Notes: generated by a model not told the origin, from the letters alone. A stretch of 64,000 nt of DNA from Bacillus sp. (in: firmicutes) (GCA_012842745.1 DUSF01000048.1:62001-126000); one strand, 5' to 3'. Positions 1 to 8,858 are shown, counted from the first letter of the stretch. Made by a program: numbers and translations.

Positions 1-59
1 TTTCCTTCAATCTGTTGCGGCTGAATTGTGATAGGTTTAAATTCAGTTTTAAAATCCAT
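1..59 (-). CDS. cbiC: Precorrin-8X methylmutase CbiC/CobH, N-terminal fragment
   Basis: Only the first 19 complete codons are present; the gene runs off the left edge. The peptide begins MDFKTEFKPIT and continues with QPQQIEG, which is how Bacillus-type CbiC proteins start. The enzyme moves a methyl group from C-11 to C-12 to give cobyrinic or hydrogenobyrinic acid. The ATG lies inside the 3' end of cobK, an 11-base overlap, with AAAGGAGT just upstream, so the two are translationally linked in the cobalamin operon. The assignment rests on a short peptide plus strong context. Confidence 0.72.
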   Translation of the reverse strand, partial: MDFKTEFKPITIQPQQIEG

Positions 60-825
60 CCGTTTCGACTCCTTTTAAATGATTTATAATACTTTGGATT
101 GTTGAAAATGTAACCCCATATTGAATATTCGGGCGTTTAATGATAATTGTTTCAATTCCAAGCTCAATGGCAGCAGCAATTTTTTCATCTACTGACCCAG
201 CTTGTCCACTTTCCTTTGTAACCATCAATGTCACTTTAAATTGTTCAAAAAGAGCTTTATTAAATTCTTTAGAAAACGGACCTTGTATCGCAACGATATC
301 CTTTTGCGGCAAGCCTAGCTGTTCACATTTCTCCATATTATCTTTTCTTGGAAGCATTCTTGCGATGACCCTCGTTTCTGGTAAATGGAGAAGTTTATCC
401 GTAAAAATCTGTAATGTTTTGCTGCCAGTTGTAAGCATAATTATGCCTTTTTTTTCAGCAGCCAACTCAGCAGCCGCTTCATATGAATCTACCACTGTTA
501 ACAGCTCATGCTGAAATGATTGCGTAGGCCGCTCGAAGCGAATATACGGAATGTTGGCCTGTTCGGCTCCTTTCATTGCGTTTTTGGAGGCCTCTTCAGC
601 GTAAGGATGACTGGCATCAACAACAACATCAAAATGATGGTCCTTTATAAGTTGAGCGATATCCGCATCTGTTAATCTGCCAACCAATACTTGCAGTCCT
701 GCCTTTTGAAGCTCTTTTTCGGCGTTATTCGTTACGACAGTTGTCATGACCTCAAACCCGTTGGCAGTAAGTTCAAGAGCAAGCTCTCTGGCATCACTAG
801 TCCCGGCTAATTGCAATATCTTCAA
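49..825 (-). CDS. cobK: Precorrin-6A (cobalt-precorrin-6A) reductase
   Basis: 258 residues, the usual CbiJ/CobK length. It reduces the macrocycle of (cobalt-)precorrin-6A with NADPH in cobalamin synthesis. The N-terminus MKILQLAGTSDARELA is the family's nucleotide-binding start with the GTSDAR motif, and DASHPYAEEASKNA is the conserved mid-protein block. The start is a TTG at 825, chosen because GGAGGTGGGA lies 5-10 bases upstream and the in-frame protein begins exactly at the conserved motif; a nearby ATG at 830 is out of frame. It sits between cbiX and cbiC in the B12 operon. Confidence 0.9.
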   Translation of the reverse strand: MKILQLAGTSDARELALELTANGFEVMTTVVTNNAEKELQKAGLQVLVGRLTDADIAQLIKDHHFDVVVDASHPYAEEASKNAMKGAEQANIPYIRFERPTQSFQHELLTVVDSYEAAAELAAEKKGIIMLTTGSKTLQIFTDKLLHLPETRVIARMLPRKDNMEKCEQLGLPQKDIVAIQGPFSKEFNKALFEQFKVTLMVTKESGQAGSVDEKIAAAIELGIETIIIKRPNIQYGVTFSTIQSIINHLKGVETDGF

Positions 826-855
826 AACATTCCCACCTCCAATTACTGTGAAAAT

Positions 856-1698
856 TTAAGAATGATGGTGATTGTGTTCATGATGATGGTTCATGTGCTC
901 CATTGCCCCTAAGCGGTACTGGCATGTATCACAATTCATTTTCACATCATCTTTAAGAGCTTCCTCAACGCGATTCATTACTATCGTTTGCAAGTTTTTA
1001 TGAAAACCAAAATAACTAGCTAATGCAAAGTCACAATTTGGATATTTCTCTGAAAAACTAACAACCATTTTCTCAAGACGTTTTATTAAAATACCCGTAA
1101 ATAAGAAGTAAGGTAAAATAACAACCTTCTTCGCCCCTAACAATGCACAACGCTCTACCACTTCATCAATAAGTGGATTCGTAACCCCCATAAAAGCTGG
1201 CTCTACTAAGCGATAATTTAATTTCTCCCATAACAGTCTCGTAATCTTGTAAAGATCACTGTTGGCGTCCGGGTCACTACCACCACGCCCTAGTAAAATA
1301 ATCGCCGTATTAGAATCTGCTTTATTCAAATCTAAACCAACTTCCTCTAGGCGATTCATACAAATGTCCAAGGCGGCATCATGTATACCGATAGGCCGCC
1401 CGTAAGTAAAGTGGACAGTCGGATATTTTTTCTTTGCTTCATCAAGACAAGCTGGGATATGGATTTTTGAATGTCCCGCCTGCAAAAGCATAAGCGGGAT
1501 TACAAATACATGTGTCGCTCCTTTTTTTACACATGTATCAATTCCATCCATAACAGTAGGCATTTCAAATTCTAGAAAACATGTTTCAACGAGCAAACTA
1601 GAATCAATAGCTGGCTTCATTTCATTAATAAATTGACGAACCTCTTCATTCCCCTCAAAGTCCTGACTCCCATGGCCAACAAACAAAATTGCTTTCAT
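856..1698 (-). CDS. cbiX: Sirohydrochlorin cobaltochelatase CbiX, long form with Fe-S motif and His-rich tail
   Basis: 280 residues. It inserts Co2+ into sirohydrochlorin, the entry step of the oxygen-independent B12 pathway. The N-terminus MKAILFVGHGSQ places the metal-binding histidine at residue 9. Two tandem CbiX half-domains follow, the second around residues 130-245 with the ILLGRGGSDPD block. The C-terminus holds MNCDTC (residues 254-259), matching the MXCXXC motif reported for the [4Fe-4S] cluster of B. megaterium CbiX, and then about nine histidines in the last dozen residues. The tail may store or deliver cobalt; that is inference. It lies 15 bases downstream of cbiH60. Confidence 0.93.
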   Translation of the reverse strand: MKAILFVGHGSQDFEGNEEVRQFINEMKPAIDSSLLVETCFLEFEMPTVMDGIDTCVKKGATHVFVIPLMLLQAGHSKIHIPACLDEAKKKYPTVHFTYGRPIGIHDAALDICMNRLEEVGLDLNKADSNTAIILLGRGGSDPDANSDLYKITRLLWEKLNYRLVEPAFMGVTNPLIDEVVERCALLGAKKVVILPYFLFTGILIKRLEKMVVSFSEKYPNCDFALASYFGFHKNLQTIVMNRVEEALKDDVKMNCDTCQYRLGAMEHMNHHHEHNHHHS

Positions 1699-1713
1699 GC
1701 CGTTTCCCCCCTA

Positions 1714-3273
1714 TTAATCTCCGCATAAAGCAGGTGTAATCTCAATATTTGGCATCATATCCTTATATTGATAGCCGCAAATCACTTTCACTCGCTTAAA
1801 AAACTTAAATAATCTTTCGTTTGGGTGCGCCTTTTCCTTGTATTCATTGATAACGCCTTCCACTACCTCGACAACTCTATCAGGATCAATGCCCTCTTCA
1901 ACCATTTGTCCTGAATGAGCTGTACGGCCAACAGGCTTGGCCCCAATAAACAAATCAAATTTTCCTTGCCTGTAGACGAGTCCAATATCCTCTTTCACGG
2001 CCCCATAGCACGCCATTCCACAGCCATTGATTCCTAGCTTTAATTCCTTTGGTAAAGACATCCCGCCAAATTGCTCCTGTAACTCTTCCGCATATGGAAT
2101 TGGGTCCTTTTTCTCACCGTCACAAAAATCACAAGCTTTAACAGTTAACACATCACCAACAGGAGAAAGTATAAAGCCGGCTTCCGTTAATTTATCAATG
2201 ATGACGTCTGGATTAGAGGTTGGAACCTGGATATGAATTTGATGGTCCGTTGAATACTCAAGCGTCCCCCGTTCACCAGCTACATCAGCTAAAATGACCA
2301 TTTGCTGTGCCGTGAATTTTTTGTTGGCAACCCCAGGGCTTACAGCAAGCTCTAAAATATCTTCAATCTTCGTTTCTCTAACAGCATCTGCTAATTTCTT
2401 TAGTGCTTCTTCGGCAATTTCAACAGTAGTCTCAGCCTTTTTGCCACCGTGAAGTGCCCATGGCTCATTCTCCTGCCTTAACCGTTCATGTAATTGAAGT
2501 CGTTGTTCATCCGTGTTTAATGAATACTTTCTATGGTAACCTCTAGGGGTGATGATTTTCCCACTGTAAAGAAATGTCGTCGAATTTCCAATGATAACAG
2601 TTGTTAACATGCCTATTTCATGTTCAAGCATCTCCCCTAAAGTCGTCACAATGACACTTTCTCGCTCCCTGTAAGCACTTTTGACTAAGCCAACTGGTGT
2701 ATGAGGGCTGCGATATGTAAGTAAAATTCTTTGTGCTTCTTCAATTTGCCTCGTTCTGCGGCCACTTTTCGGATTATAAAGGGCAATTACAAAATCTGCG
2801 ATGGCTGCTGCTTCAACACGTTTCGCGATGAGCTCCCATGGTGTTAAGTGGTCACTAAGACTAATCGTGCACGCATCATGCATAATCGGTGCCCCTAATA
2901 ATGATGCACAAGAATTAATGGCAGAAATCCCTGGAATAATCTCGACTTCAACACCTGTCTTCGAATCCCAATCTTTTTCAACAAGCACCTCATAAATTAA
3001 GCCAGCCATGCCATAAACACCAGCGTCACCACTGGAAACAACAGCTACTTTTCGTCCTTGTTCAGCCAATTTCACAGCCGCTTGCGCCCTTTCAACCTCC
3101 TCCGACATCCCTGTGCTAATAATCTCTTGATCTGTAATTAAATCTTTTACTAAATCTATGTAAGTTTTATAACCAAGGATACAATCAGCTTCAGCAATTC
3201 CTTCTTTCGCGCGTTCTGTAAAATGCTTTTCACTGCCTGGTCCAAAACCGATGACGATTAATTTACCTGACAT
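1714..3273 (-). CDS. cbiH60: Precorrin-3B/cobalt-factor III C17-methyltransferase fused to a sulfite-reductase-like domain (CbiH60 type)
   Basis: 519 residues from the ATG at 3273. Residues 1 to about 240 are an SAM-dependent tetrapyrrole methylase (VIGFGPGSEKHFTERA, then GDAGVYGMA and IPGISAINSCASLLGAPIMHD), which methylates C-17 and contracts the ring. A linker leads to a C-terminal half resembling the ferredoxin-like and Fe-S part of nitrite/sulfite reductases, with ACDFC and CGMAC cysteine pairs. This long form matches B. megaterium CbiH60, whose cluster is needed for ring contraction. ATG 3273 is nine bases after GGGAGG; an upstream in-frame ATG at 3279 is only three bases away. It overlaps the end of cbiO. 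Confidence 0.92.
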   Translation of the reverse strand: MSGKLIVIGFGPGSEKHFTERAKEGIAEADCILGYKTYIDLVKDLITDQEIISTGMSEEVERAQAAVKLAEQGRKVAVVSSGDAGVYGMAGLIYEVLVEKDWDSKTGVEVEIIPGISAINSCASLLGAPIMHDACTISLSDHLTPWELIAKRVEAAAIADFVIALYNPKSGRRTRQIEEAQRILLTYRSPHTPVGLVKSAYRERESVIVTTLGEMLEHEIGMLTTVIIGNSTTFLYSGKIITPRGYHRKYSLNTDEQRLQLHERLRQENEPWALHGGKKAETTVEIAEEALKKLADAVRETKIEDILELAVSPGVANKKFTAQQMVILADVAGERGTLEYSTDHQIHIQVPTSNPDVIIDKLTEAGFILSPVGDVLTVKACDFCDGEKKDPIPYAEELQEQFGGMSLPKELKLGINGCGMACYGAVKEDIGLVYRQGKFDLFIGAKPVGRTAHSGQMVEEGIDPDRVVEVVEGVINEYKEKAHPNERLFKFFKRVKVICGYQYKDMMPNIEITPALCGD

Positions 3274-4132
3274 TTGCATAATCCTCCCTGCTCTCTAGCA
3301 ATTTTTTTAACAACTGTAAAACTTCTTTTTTAGATGCTGTGCTCATATTGACTTTGCAAAAATGCGAGGCTTCTTTTACAAGTTGTTTTAACTGAAATAA
3401 CAATGGAACGGACAAACCTTTTTCCAAAACAAATTTCTCATTTGTAAACAGCTCATCAGCTGTCCCTTCATAGACAAGACCGCCATTTTCGATAACAAAA
3501 ATCCAATCAGCCCATTCATATGCAAGTTCAAGGTCATGAGTAGACATCACGACAGTTGTCCCAGCTTTGTGAATGCTATTTAATTCCGTCAGAAATACTT
3601 TCGTTTGGGCTGGATCAAGATAAGTGGTCGGTTCATCTAACATTAAAAGCTCTGGTTCAAGCCCCATAATCCCTGCTAGAGCCACTCGTCTTTTTTCACC
3701 TAAACTCAAATGATGGATAGGCTTATCCTTCAAATGCTCAATATGATAGCGTTTGATGATTTGCTCGACCTTTTCCTGCAATTCTTTCCCCTCATATCCT
3801 GCATTAACAAGCCCATATGCCAAATCTTCGATTACGATAGGGGCAATTAACATTTCATCAGCGTTTTGAAAAAGCAGCCCTGTTTTTCGACGAAATTCTT
3901 TTAAATATTTTTTCTTTAAAACAAGCGGCTCTCCTTTCCAAAGCAGCTGACCGATACTAGGTTTTAGCAACCCATTTGCTAGAAGTAAAACAGTTGATTT
4001 TCCAGAGCCATTATGACCTAAAACTGCACATTTCTTTCCAGCTGGAATTTTCATTGAAAAATTTTGCAAAGCAGCTTGCCCATTGCCTTCGTAGGCAAAC
4101 GTAATATTCTCAAATTCTAGTACATTATTCAT
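3263..4132 (-). CDS. cbiO: Cobalt ECF transporter, ATPase subunit CbiO
   Basis: 289 residues. ATP-binding subunit of the CbiMNQO cobalt importer. Walker A GHNGSGKST, signature LSLGEKRRVALAGI, Walker B LLMLDEP and the H-loop STHDLELA are all present in order. It binds the cytoplasmic face of CbiQ. It starts two bases after the cbiQ stop and overlaps cbiH60, so uptake and corrin synthesis are co-transcribed. Its C-terminal 60 residues, after the ATPase core, are not conserved in a way I recognise. Confidence 0.93.
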   Translation of the reverse strand: MNNVLEFENITFAYEGNGQAALQNFSMKIPAGKKCAVLGHNGSGKSTVLLLANGLLKPSIGQLLWKGEPLVLKKKYLKEFRRKTGLLFQNADEMLIAPIVIEDLAYGLVNAGYEGKELQEKVEQIIKRYHIEHLKDKPIHHLSLGEKRRVALAGIMGLEPELLMLDEPTTYLDPAQTKVFLTELNSIHKAGTTVVMSTHDLELAYEWADWIFVIENGGLVYEGTADELFTNEKFVLEKGLSVPLLFQLKQLVKEASHFCKVNMSTASKKEVLQLLKKLLESREDYANVR

Positions 4133-4133
4133 T

Positions 4134-4925
4134 TCAGCTATTTCTCCACCACCACTCTAAACCAATTAGTAATGTAATGACACATATACATGAACAAACA
4201 AATGTCCACGGAACCTTTTTTTCTCTTTGCTCTGGATAAAAAAAGCGATCAGTAAAACCCCTTGATTCAACTACAAATGTCATTCTTTTATATTTTTCAA
4301 ATGTTTTGAAAAACAATTGAACAACGACTAAGCCGACACTATGGAGCTTACGTTTCCAAGTAAGATTTCCTAGTCTTGAAGCAACAACTAAATTTAATTC
4401 CGCAACATACTGGAAAAATATAAAAATAAAGCGATACATGCTAACTAATACGTCTAACAATACTTGTGGAACGCCGATTTTATGTAAGGCTTGCAAAATT
4501 TCGTTAAAAGGAGTCGTAATGAAAAGTGCAAAAACACAAATAAATACACTAATTGCTCGGCATATGATCGAATAAGCGAACTGCAAGCCTGTTTTTGAAA
4601 TATAAAACTGCCAATGCTTCATTGTTATGATTGGAAACAATACATCATTGTCCGTCGCTGACATTTGTGACACACCGATTACTAACGCTGGCATGCTTAT
4701 TAGTAAAAATAAACTCGGAACGACTAACCACCTACATAAGAACAAAATAGGAATCTTCGCAAAGCATAATAAAAAAACAACTACCCCGACAAAAACAAAC
4801 AACTGAACAGGAACATGGGAAATATAGGTGATGGCTACAAGCAAAAACGTGAAAATGATTTTATAGCTAGCAGCAATATTCCGAAAATGGCTCTTGTAAC
4901 TCATCGTATCTAGTTGAAAATTCAT
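4134..4925 (-). CDS. cbiQ: Cobalt ECF transporter, T component CbiQ
   Basis: 263 residues, about five hydrophobic membrane segments. The energy-coupling transmembrane protein that links CbiO ATPase to the substrate-capturing CbiMN. The conserved cytoplasmic helices of ECF-T proteins are visible as VASRLGN near residue 180 and ESRGFTDR near residue 225 (the A-R-G-type coupling motifs). It overlaps the cbiN stop codon by four bases (ATGA), a typical translational coupling. Confidence 0.9.
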   Translation of the reverse strand: MNFQLDTMSYKSHFRNIAASYKIIFTFLLVAITYISHVPVQLFVFVGVVVFLLCFAKIPILFLCRWLVVPSLFLLISMPALVIGVSQMSATDNDVLFPIITMKHWQFYISKTGLQFAYSIICRAISVFICVFALFITTPFNEILQALHKIGVPQVLLDVLVSMYRFIFIFFQYVAELNLVVASRLGNLTWKRKLHSVGLVVVQLFFKTFEKYKRMTFVVESRGFTDRFFYPEQREKKVPWTFVCSCICVITLLIGLEWWWRNS

Positions 4926-5200
4926 TGCTTTCTATGACTCTCTTTCCTTCCTTTGGATAGGCCGAAATAATAGCCAATAAAACCAGCCCCAGCTGCTGCT
5001 TGGAGAGCAAACAAAAAGCTTTCGACCTCACTGCTAGTTGGTGTAAAAACAGCAGAAAACCATGGTTTGTAATCAGGGCTTAACTCTTGAATTTGTTCTT
5101 CAGCAAGGCTGTCAGCCCCAAAAAAATTTGCATTGCCGATGAACAGAAGTGGGCTAAACGTGATTACTAACGCTGCCAAGATGAGCCATTTATTTTTCAC
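4922..5200 (-). CDS. cbiN: Cobalt ECF transporter accessory subunit CbiN
   Basis: 92 residues, with one N-terminal and one C-terminal membrane helix and a short extracytoplasmic loop between them containing [12 protein letters not shown] and DYKPWF, the conserved loop of CbiN. It helps load Co2+ into CbiM. The start codon is a GTG inside the end of cbiM, an 11-base overlap. Confidence 0.92.
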   Translation of the reverse strand: MKNKWLILAALVITFSPLLFIGNANFFGADSLAEEQIQELSPDYKPWFSAVFTPTSSEVESFLFALQAAAGAGFIGYYFGLSKGRKESHRKQ

Positions 5201-5939
5201 CTGTAACCACTCCTCGCTTCATATCTTGTAAAAAATGAATCTCCTTTGCATTATATGAAATCAACCAATTCCAAACGAATACAGTTAAAAGCCCCTCAAC
5301 GACAGCTAACGGAATTTGAGTTACTGCAAAAATTGCTAAAAATTTAATAAAGGCAGTGCCAACCCCTCCAGTTGGAAAAGCCAATGCTAATTGCAGCGAA
5401 GTAAAAACATAGGTTAGCACATTGGCGAGAAATGCCGCTGTAAAGATTGCAAGTGATTGCTTATTTACAAGACGGATCAGCCATTTGTAGGAATAATAGC
5501 CAACAAAAGGGCCAACGACTGCCATTGAAAAAGCATTTGCTCCTAAAGTAGTGATGCCACCATGAGCAAGTAGTATCGCTTGGAAAAATAATACGAATGT
5601 TCCCAATACTGCCATTACCTGCGGGCCAAAAAGAATCGAGCCAAGACCAACACCTGTAGGATGGGAGCTGCTACCTGTTACTGATGGGATTTTTAAAGCT
5701 GATAAAACAAAGACAAAGGCTCCCGCCAATCCTAGCATTAGTTTAAGCTGTGGGTATTCCTTTGTTATTTTCTTCATTTTTAACAGGCCCCATAGGAAAA
5801 AAGGGATAAATACGCCCCACCAAAACAAAGTCCAACCTAATGGTAGATATCCCTCCATAATATGCATCGCATACGCATCATTAGGTGAATTGAATGTAAA
5901 ATAAAGGAACAAAACTAAAATTAACAATAGCTTTGACAT
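5190..5939 (-). CDS. cbiM: Cobalt ECF transporter, substrate-capture subunit CbiM
   Basis: 249 residues. Membrane protein that binds Co2+ through its processed N-terminus. After a cleavable hydrophobic leader (about 24 residues, ending DAYA) comes [12 protein letters not shown]; the Met-His pair that forms the cobalt site after cleavage is therefore present. [11 protein letters not shown] and [23 protein letters not shown] are family landmarks. It is the first gene of the operon, about 30 bases after the riboswitch terminator, so it is the direct target of B12 repression. Confidence 0.95.
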   Translation of the reverse strand: MSKLLLILVLFLYFTFNSPNDAYAMHIMEGYLPLGWTLFWWGVFIPFFLWGLLKMKKITKEYPQLKLMLGLAGAFVFVLSALKIPSVTGSSSHPTGVGLGSILFGPQVMAVLGTFVLFFQAILLAHGGITTLGANAFSMAVVGPFVGYYSYKWLIRLVNKQSLAIFTAAFLANVLTYVFTSLQLALAFPTGGVGTAFIKFLAIFAVTQIPLAVVEGLLTVFVWNWLISYNAKEIHFLQDMKRGVVTGEK

Positions 5940-5969
5940 TTACATCTCTCCTTTTTCTTTATATACAAA

Positions 5970-6005
5970 CAAAAAAACCTTATCTCGATGATGAGATAAG
6001 GTTTC
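5970..6005 (-). terminator. Riboswitch-controlled intrinsic terminator
   Basis: A perfect 12-bp stem (5975-5986 with 5993-6004) with a six-base loop is followed in the leftward transcript by a run of seven T. It lies between the B12 aptamer and cbiM. The 5' arm of this stem is also complementary over 11 bases to 6059-6069, so a competing antiterminator can form. Confidence 0.93.
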
Positions 6006-6044
6006 AACATATGCTTTGCGACTATGCCAAAAGATAAAAGGACA

Positions 6045-6255
6045 TAGAATACCAGCTAGAAACCTTATCCTCCCCACCGAAGGTATAAGCATTCGACTTT
6101 AAAAGCAGGTTTCCTGGCTCGTACTTCCCTTTACTCTTGTCCCTTCCCAGATTATAATCCAGTGGCTTTGACAATTTCATCCATACTCACAGTAGCGGGG
6201 GCTGCATCGGACTTTCACCGATTTCCCTATTATCTATATAAAATATATAGCACTT
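6045..6255 (-). ncRNA. Cobalamin (adenosylcobalamin-type) riboswitch
   Basis: Read leftward, the segment contains the B12 box GCCAGGAAACCTGC (6105-6118), the upstream conserved blocks CGGTGAAAGTCCGATGC and CCCCGCTACTGTGAG, and a 3' part CCTTCGGTGGGGAGG. These are the diagnostic blocks of the cobalamin riboswitch family. It precedes the cobalt uptake and corrin operon and feeds into an overlapping antiterminator and terminator, so bound B12 should stop transcription. The 5' boundary is approximate, and I saw no convincing promoter upstream of it between 6260 and 6400. Confidence 0.95.
6059..6070 (-). promoter_or_regulatory. Antiterminator strand of the B12 riboswitch
   Basis: In the leftward RNA the segment GATAAGGTTTC (6069-6059) pairs perfectly with GAAACCTTATC (6005-5995), which is the 5' arm of the terminator. 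The two pairings exclude each other. The strand sits directly at the 3' edge of the aptamer, where ligand binding could sequester it. Confidence 0.8.
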
Positions 6256-6454
6256 TTAAAGCTGATTATTTAGTTGTAAATATACTAATCATTTAACAGC
6301 AAAGTTTTCCTTTTCGCAAGCACTAATTTTAATTTCTGGAAATTTCATTGTTATTTCAACACCCTAACTTATTATAAAAACTAGTTACAAATGTCATAAA
6401 TATTTGTTAAAATAAAAGTATTGTATTAATTTTTACTTAATAGGAGGAGAACAG

Positions 6455-7630
6455 ATGAGTGGAGCTCAGACAGATCAAAAAGGATATTTTGGCGCGTTTG
6501 GTGGCAGTTTTGTACCGCCAGAATTACAGGAAGTTTTAGACTATCTTGAAGAACAGTTTAATAAATATAAAGATGATGAAGACTTTAATAACGAATTTAA
6601 ATATTATTTAAAAGAATATGTTGGTAGAGAAAATCCATTAACATTTGCCCGCAACTTAACTGCGAAACTTGGTGGTGCTAAAATCTATTTAAAACGTGAA
6701 GATTTAAACCATATGGGTGCCCATAAAGTCAATAACGTACTCGGCCAAATCTTGCTTGCCAAGCGAATGGGTGCAAAAAGGGTCATTGCTGAAACAGGCG
6801 CAGGCCAGCATGGTGTAGCGACAGCGATGGGCTGTGCAATGTTTAATATGGAATGTGTCATTTATATGGGCCTTGAAGATACAAAACGACAAGCGTTAAA
6901 CGTATTCCGTATGGAAATGCTAGGGGCAAAGGTAGTGCCCGTTTCAAAGGGACAAGGCCGCTTAAAAGAAGCGGTTGATGAAGCGTTAAATGATCTTGTT
7001 CTTAATTACAAAAATACATTTTATTTATTAGGTTCAGCGGTTGGTCCCCATCCATACCCGCTAATGGTTAAGCATTTCCAATCAATCATAAGTGAAGAAT
7101 CAAAACGACAAATTTTAGAAAAAGAAGGTCGTCTTCCAGATGCTGTTGTAGCCTGCGTAGGCGGCGGTAGTAATGCGATTGGCGCTTTTGCTCATTATCT
7201 TGATGAACCGTCTGTTCGCCTAATCGGTGTAGAACCGGATAAAGCCGCAACAATGACAGAAGGTGTGCCAGCAGTTATCCACGGTTTTAAAACATTAACG
7301 CTGTTAGATGAAGAGGGCAACCCTAAACCAACGTTTTCAATCGCGGCAGGACTAGATTATCCGGGGGTAGGGCCAGAACATAGCTACTTAAAAGAATGTG
7401 GTCGTGCCGAATACTACCCTGTTACAAACGACGAAGTATTGGACGCGTTCCAATTACTTTGTAAAACAGAAGGAATTATCCCAGCACTTGAAAGCACCCA
7501 TGCTGTTGCCTATGCGATTAAGCTTGCGCAACAAATGAAACCTGAAAATATTATTATCGTAAATTTATCAGGCCGCGGCGACAAAGATGTCGAGCATGTC
7601 TTTAATCTTTTGCAAGAACGAAATAAATAA
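6455..7630 (+). CDS. trpB: Tryptophan synthase beta subunit, stand-alone
   Basis: 391 residues, normal TrpB length. PLP enzyme that condenses indole with serine. The PLP lysine is K91 in HMGAHKVNN; the phosphate loop [10 protein letters not shown] lies near residue 225; [21 protein letters not shown] and SGRGDKD are conserved. The N-terminal [10 protein letters not shown] departs from the more common GGxYVPETL. It follows TAGGAGGAG by six bases. No trpA or other trp gene flanks it, so it is either an orphan copy or a relocated trpB; its neighbours give no hint. Confidence 0.93.
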   Translation: MSGAQTDQKGYFGAFGGSFVPPELQEVLDYLEEQFNKYKDDEDFNNEFKYYLKEYVGRENPLTFARNLTAKLGGAKIYLKREDLNHMGAHKVNNVLGQILLAKRMGAKRVIAETGAGQHGVATAMGCAMFNMECVIYMGLEDTKRQALNVFRMEMLGAKVVPVSKGQGRLKEAVDEALNDLVLNYKNTFYLLGSAVGPHPYPLMVKHFQSIISEESKRQILEKEGRLPDAVVACVGGGSNAIGAFAHYLDEPSVRLIGVEPDKAATMTEGVPAVIHGFKTLTLLDEEGNPKPTFSIAAGLDYPGVGPEHSYLKECGRAEYYPVTNDEVLDAFQLLCKTEGIIPALESTHAVAYAIKLAQQMKPENIIIVNLSGRGDKDVEHVFNLLQERNK

Positions 7631-7645
7631 TTTTTCATTTTGACA

Positions 7646-7680
7646 GGGGCTACCTCTTTTGGGGTAGTCTCTTTTTTTTT
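7646..7680 (+). terminator. Intrinsic terminator after trpB
   Basis: GGCTACC pairs with GGTAGTC (one G-U) across a short loop, followed by a run of nine T. Confidence 0.8.
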
Positions 7681-7745
7681 GCACTTTTAAACGATAAACC
7701 CATAGTATGTATTGTTGAAAACAGACTAGAACGGGGGTTACAAAG

Positions 7746-8399
7746 GTGCCAAAATACATTTGGGGAGTCGATTCCGCCCAGAAGGTTACACGAGAATTAT
7801 ATGAATGTGTCATGCGCAATTTCAGCTACCCCAATTATTGGGGACGTTATTTATCAACGGTACCCAATGCATCTGAAGGGTTGACAGTTGAAGAAATTCA
7901 GTTTATAAAATCAAAAGGGAGTAAACTTTTGCCAATTTATAATGATTTTAGATCTTCAACAGGTTATCGTGAAGGCCAAGTAGCAGCAAGAAATGCCATT
8001 TTCCAAGCGAGACGGCTAGGGCTGCAAAAAGGGGCACCAATATTCGCCAATGTTGAACGGTTTTTTGCAGTTGATAATGTATGGATTCGCGCATGGGTTG
8101 AAACTTTTTTACCAAGTGGGTATGTAAGTGGATTTTACTTCAATCCAACAGAGGGGCCTTTTAATAATGAATTTTGCAAAGCAGTCCAAAACAATAATCA
8201 AGTGAAAACTCAAGCAATTCTCTGGAGTGCTGAGCCAGTCCTAGGTGTTACAAATAACAAAAAAGCGCCAAAATTCAATCCTAAAAAAGTCGCCTGTGAC
8301 GGTACAGTCTGGGCATGGCAATATGGACGAAACTCAACTATATGCCCAATCAATACAAATTTAATTGATAACAGATTATTTACTAAACTGCCTTTTTAA
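7746..8399 (+). CDS. DUF1906 glycoside-hydrolase-like protein
   Basis: 217 residues from a GTG start that follows GGGGG by about eight bases. The sequence KYIWGVDSAQKV at the N-terminus, YWGRYLS, LLPIYNDFRSSTGYREGQ, GAPIFANVERF and a C-terminal WAWQYG fit the DUF1906 (Rv2525c-like) TIM-barrel family, which resembles GH25-type cell wall hydrolases. No signal peptide or membrane segment is visible, so it is probably cytoplasmic or packed into the spore. The enzymatic activity of this family is not established. Monocistronic between trpB and a small membrane protein gene. Confidence 0.72.
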   Translation: MPKYIWGVDSAQKVTRELYECVMRNFSYPNYWGRYLSTVPNASEGLTVEEIQFIKSKGSKLLPIYNDFRSSTGYREGQVAARNAIFQARRLGLQKGAPIFANVERFFAVDNVWIRAWVETFLPSGYVSGFYFNPTEGPFNNEFCKAVQNNNQVKTQAILWSAEPVLGVTNNKKAPKFNPKKVACDGTVWAWQYGRNSTICPINTNLIDNRLFTKLPF

Positions 8400-8468
8400 T
8401 CATGAAAAGATGATGATATTAATATGATGGTATTGTAAGAAAATTTATTTTGATGAGGAGGAATAAGT

Positions 8469-8846
8469 ATGGGGATAAAACTAATAAAGATTGCTGCCAT
8501 CTACTTCTTATTAGCAATTATATTAGGAATGTTTATGTCTATCACTCATAAATTTGACTATGCACCTTCACATGCACATATCGCCCTTCTAGGCTGGGCT
8601 AGTTTAGCGCTAGCTGGTATTATTTACGTTTTATTTCCAAAGGCAGAACATAATAGACTTGGGAAAGGTCATTTCTGGTTTCACAATATCGGGCTGCCAA
8701 TCATGATGATAGGCCTACTAGCTCTAGAAGGCGGCGTTCCTACTGCCGAACCTGTCATTGCCATTGGTGCTACGATTACATCGATTGGAATACTTCTTTT
8801 TGTTATTAATGTTCTTCAAAATGTAACAACTTTTGGACGGCGGTAA
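8469..8846 (+). CDS. Small four-helix membrane protein resembling a heme-copper oxidase subunit I fragment
   Basis: 125 residues with four predicted membrane helices. The motif SHAHIALLGW in helix 2 and HFWFHNIGLP at the start of helix 3 resemble histidine-bearing segments of cytochrome oxidase/NO reductase subunit I, and similar short Bacillus proteins carry the label cytochrome-c oxidase. Conserved histidines suggest heme or metal binding in the membrane. GAGGAGG precedes the ATG. It is far too short to be a complete oxidase; a separate small family is more likely than a broken gene because the frame is intact with normal signals. Confidence 0.5.
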   Translation: MGIKLIKIAAIYFLLAIILGMFMSITHKFDYAPSHAHIALLGWASLALAGIIYVLFPKAEHNRLGKGHFWFHNIGLPIMMIGLLALEGGVPTAEPVIAIGATITSIGILLFVINVLQNVTTFGRR

Positions 8847-8858
8847 TTGTCTTTTTGA

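Noticed and set aside
6260..6340. TTGCGA-N17-TTAAAT as promoter of the cobalamin operon
   Set aside because: Both hexamers match weakly and the distance to the aptamer is not distinctive.
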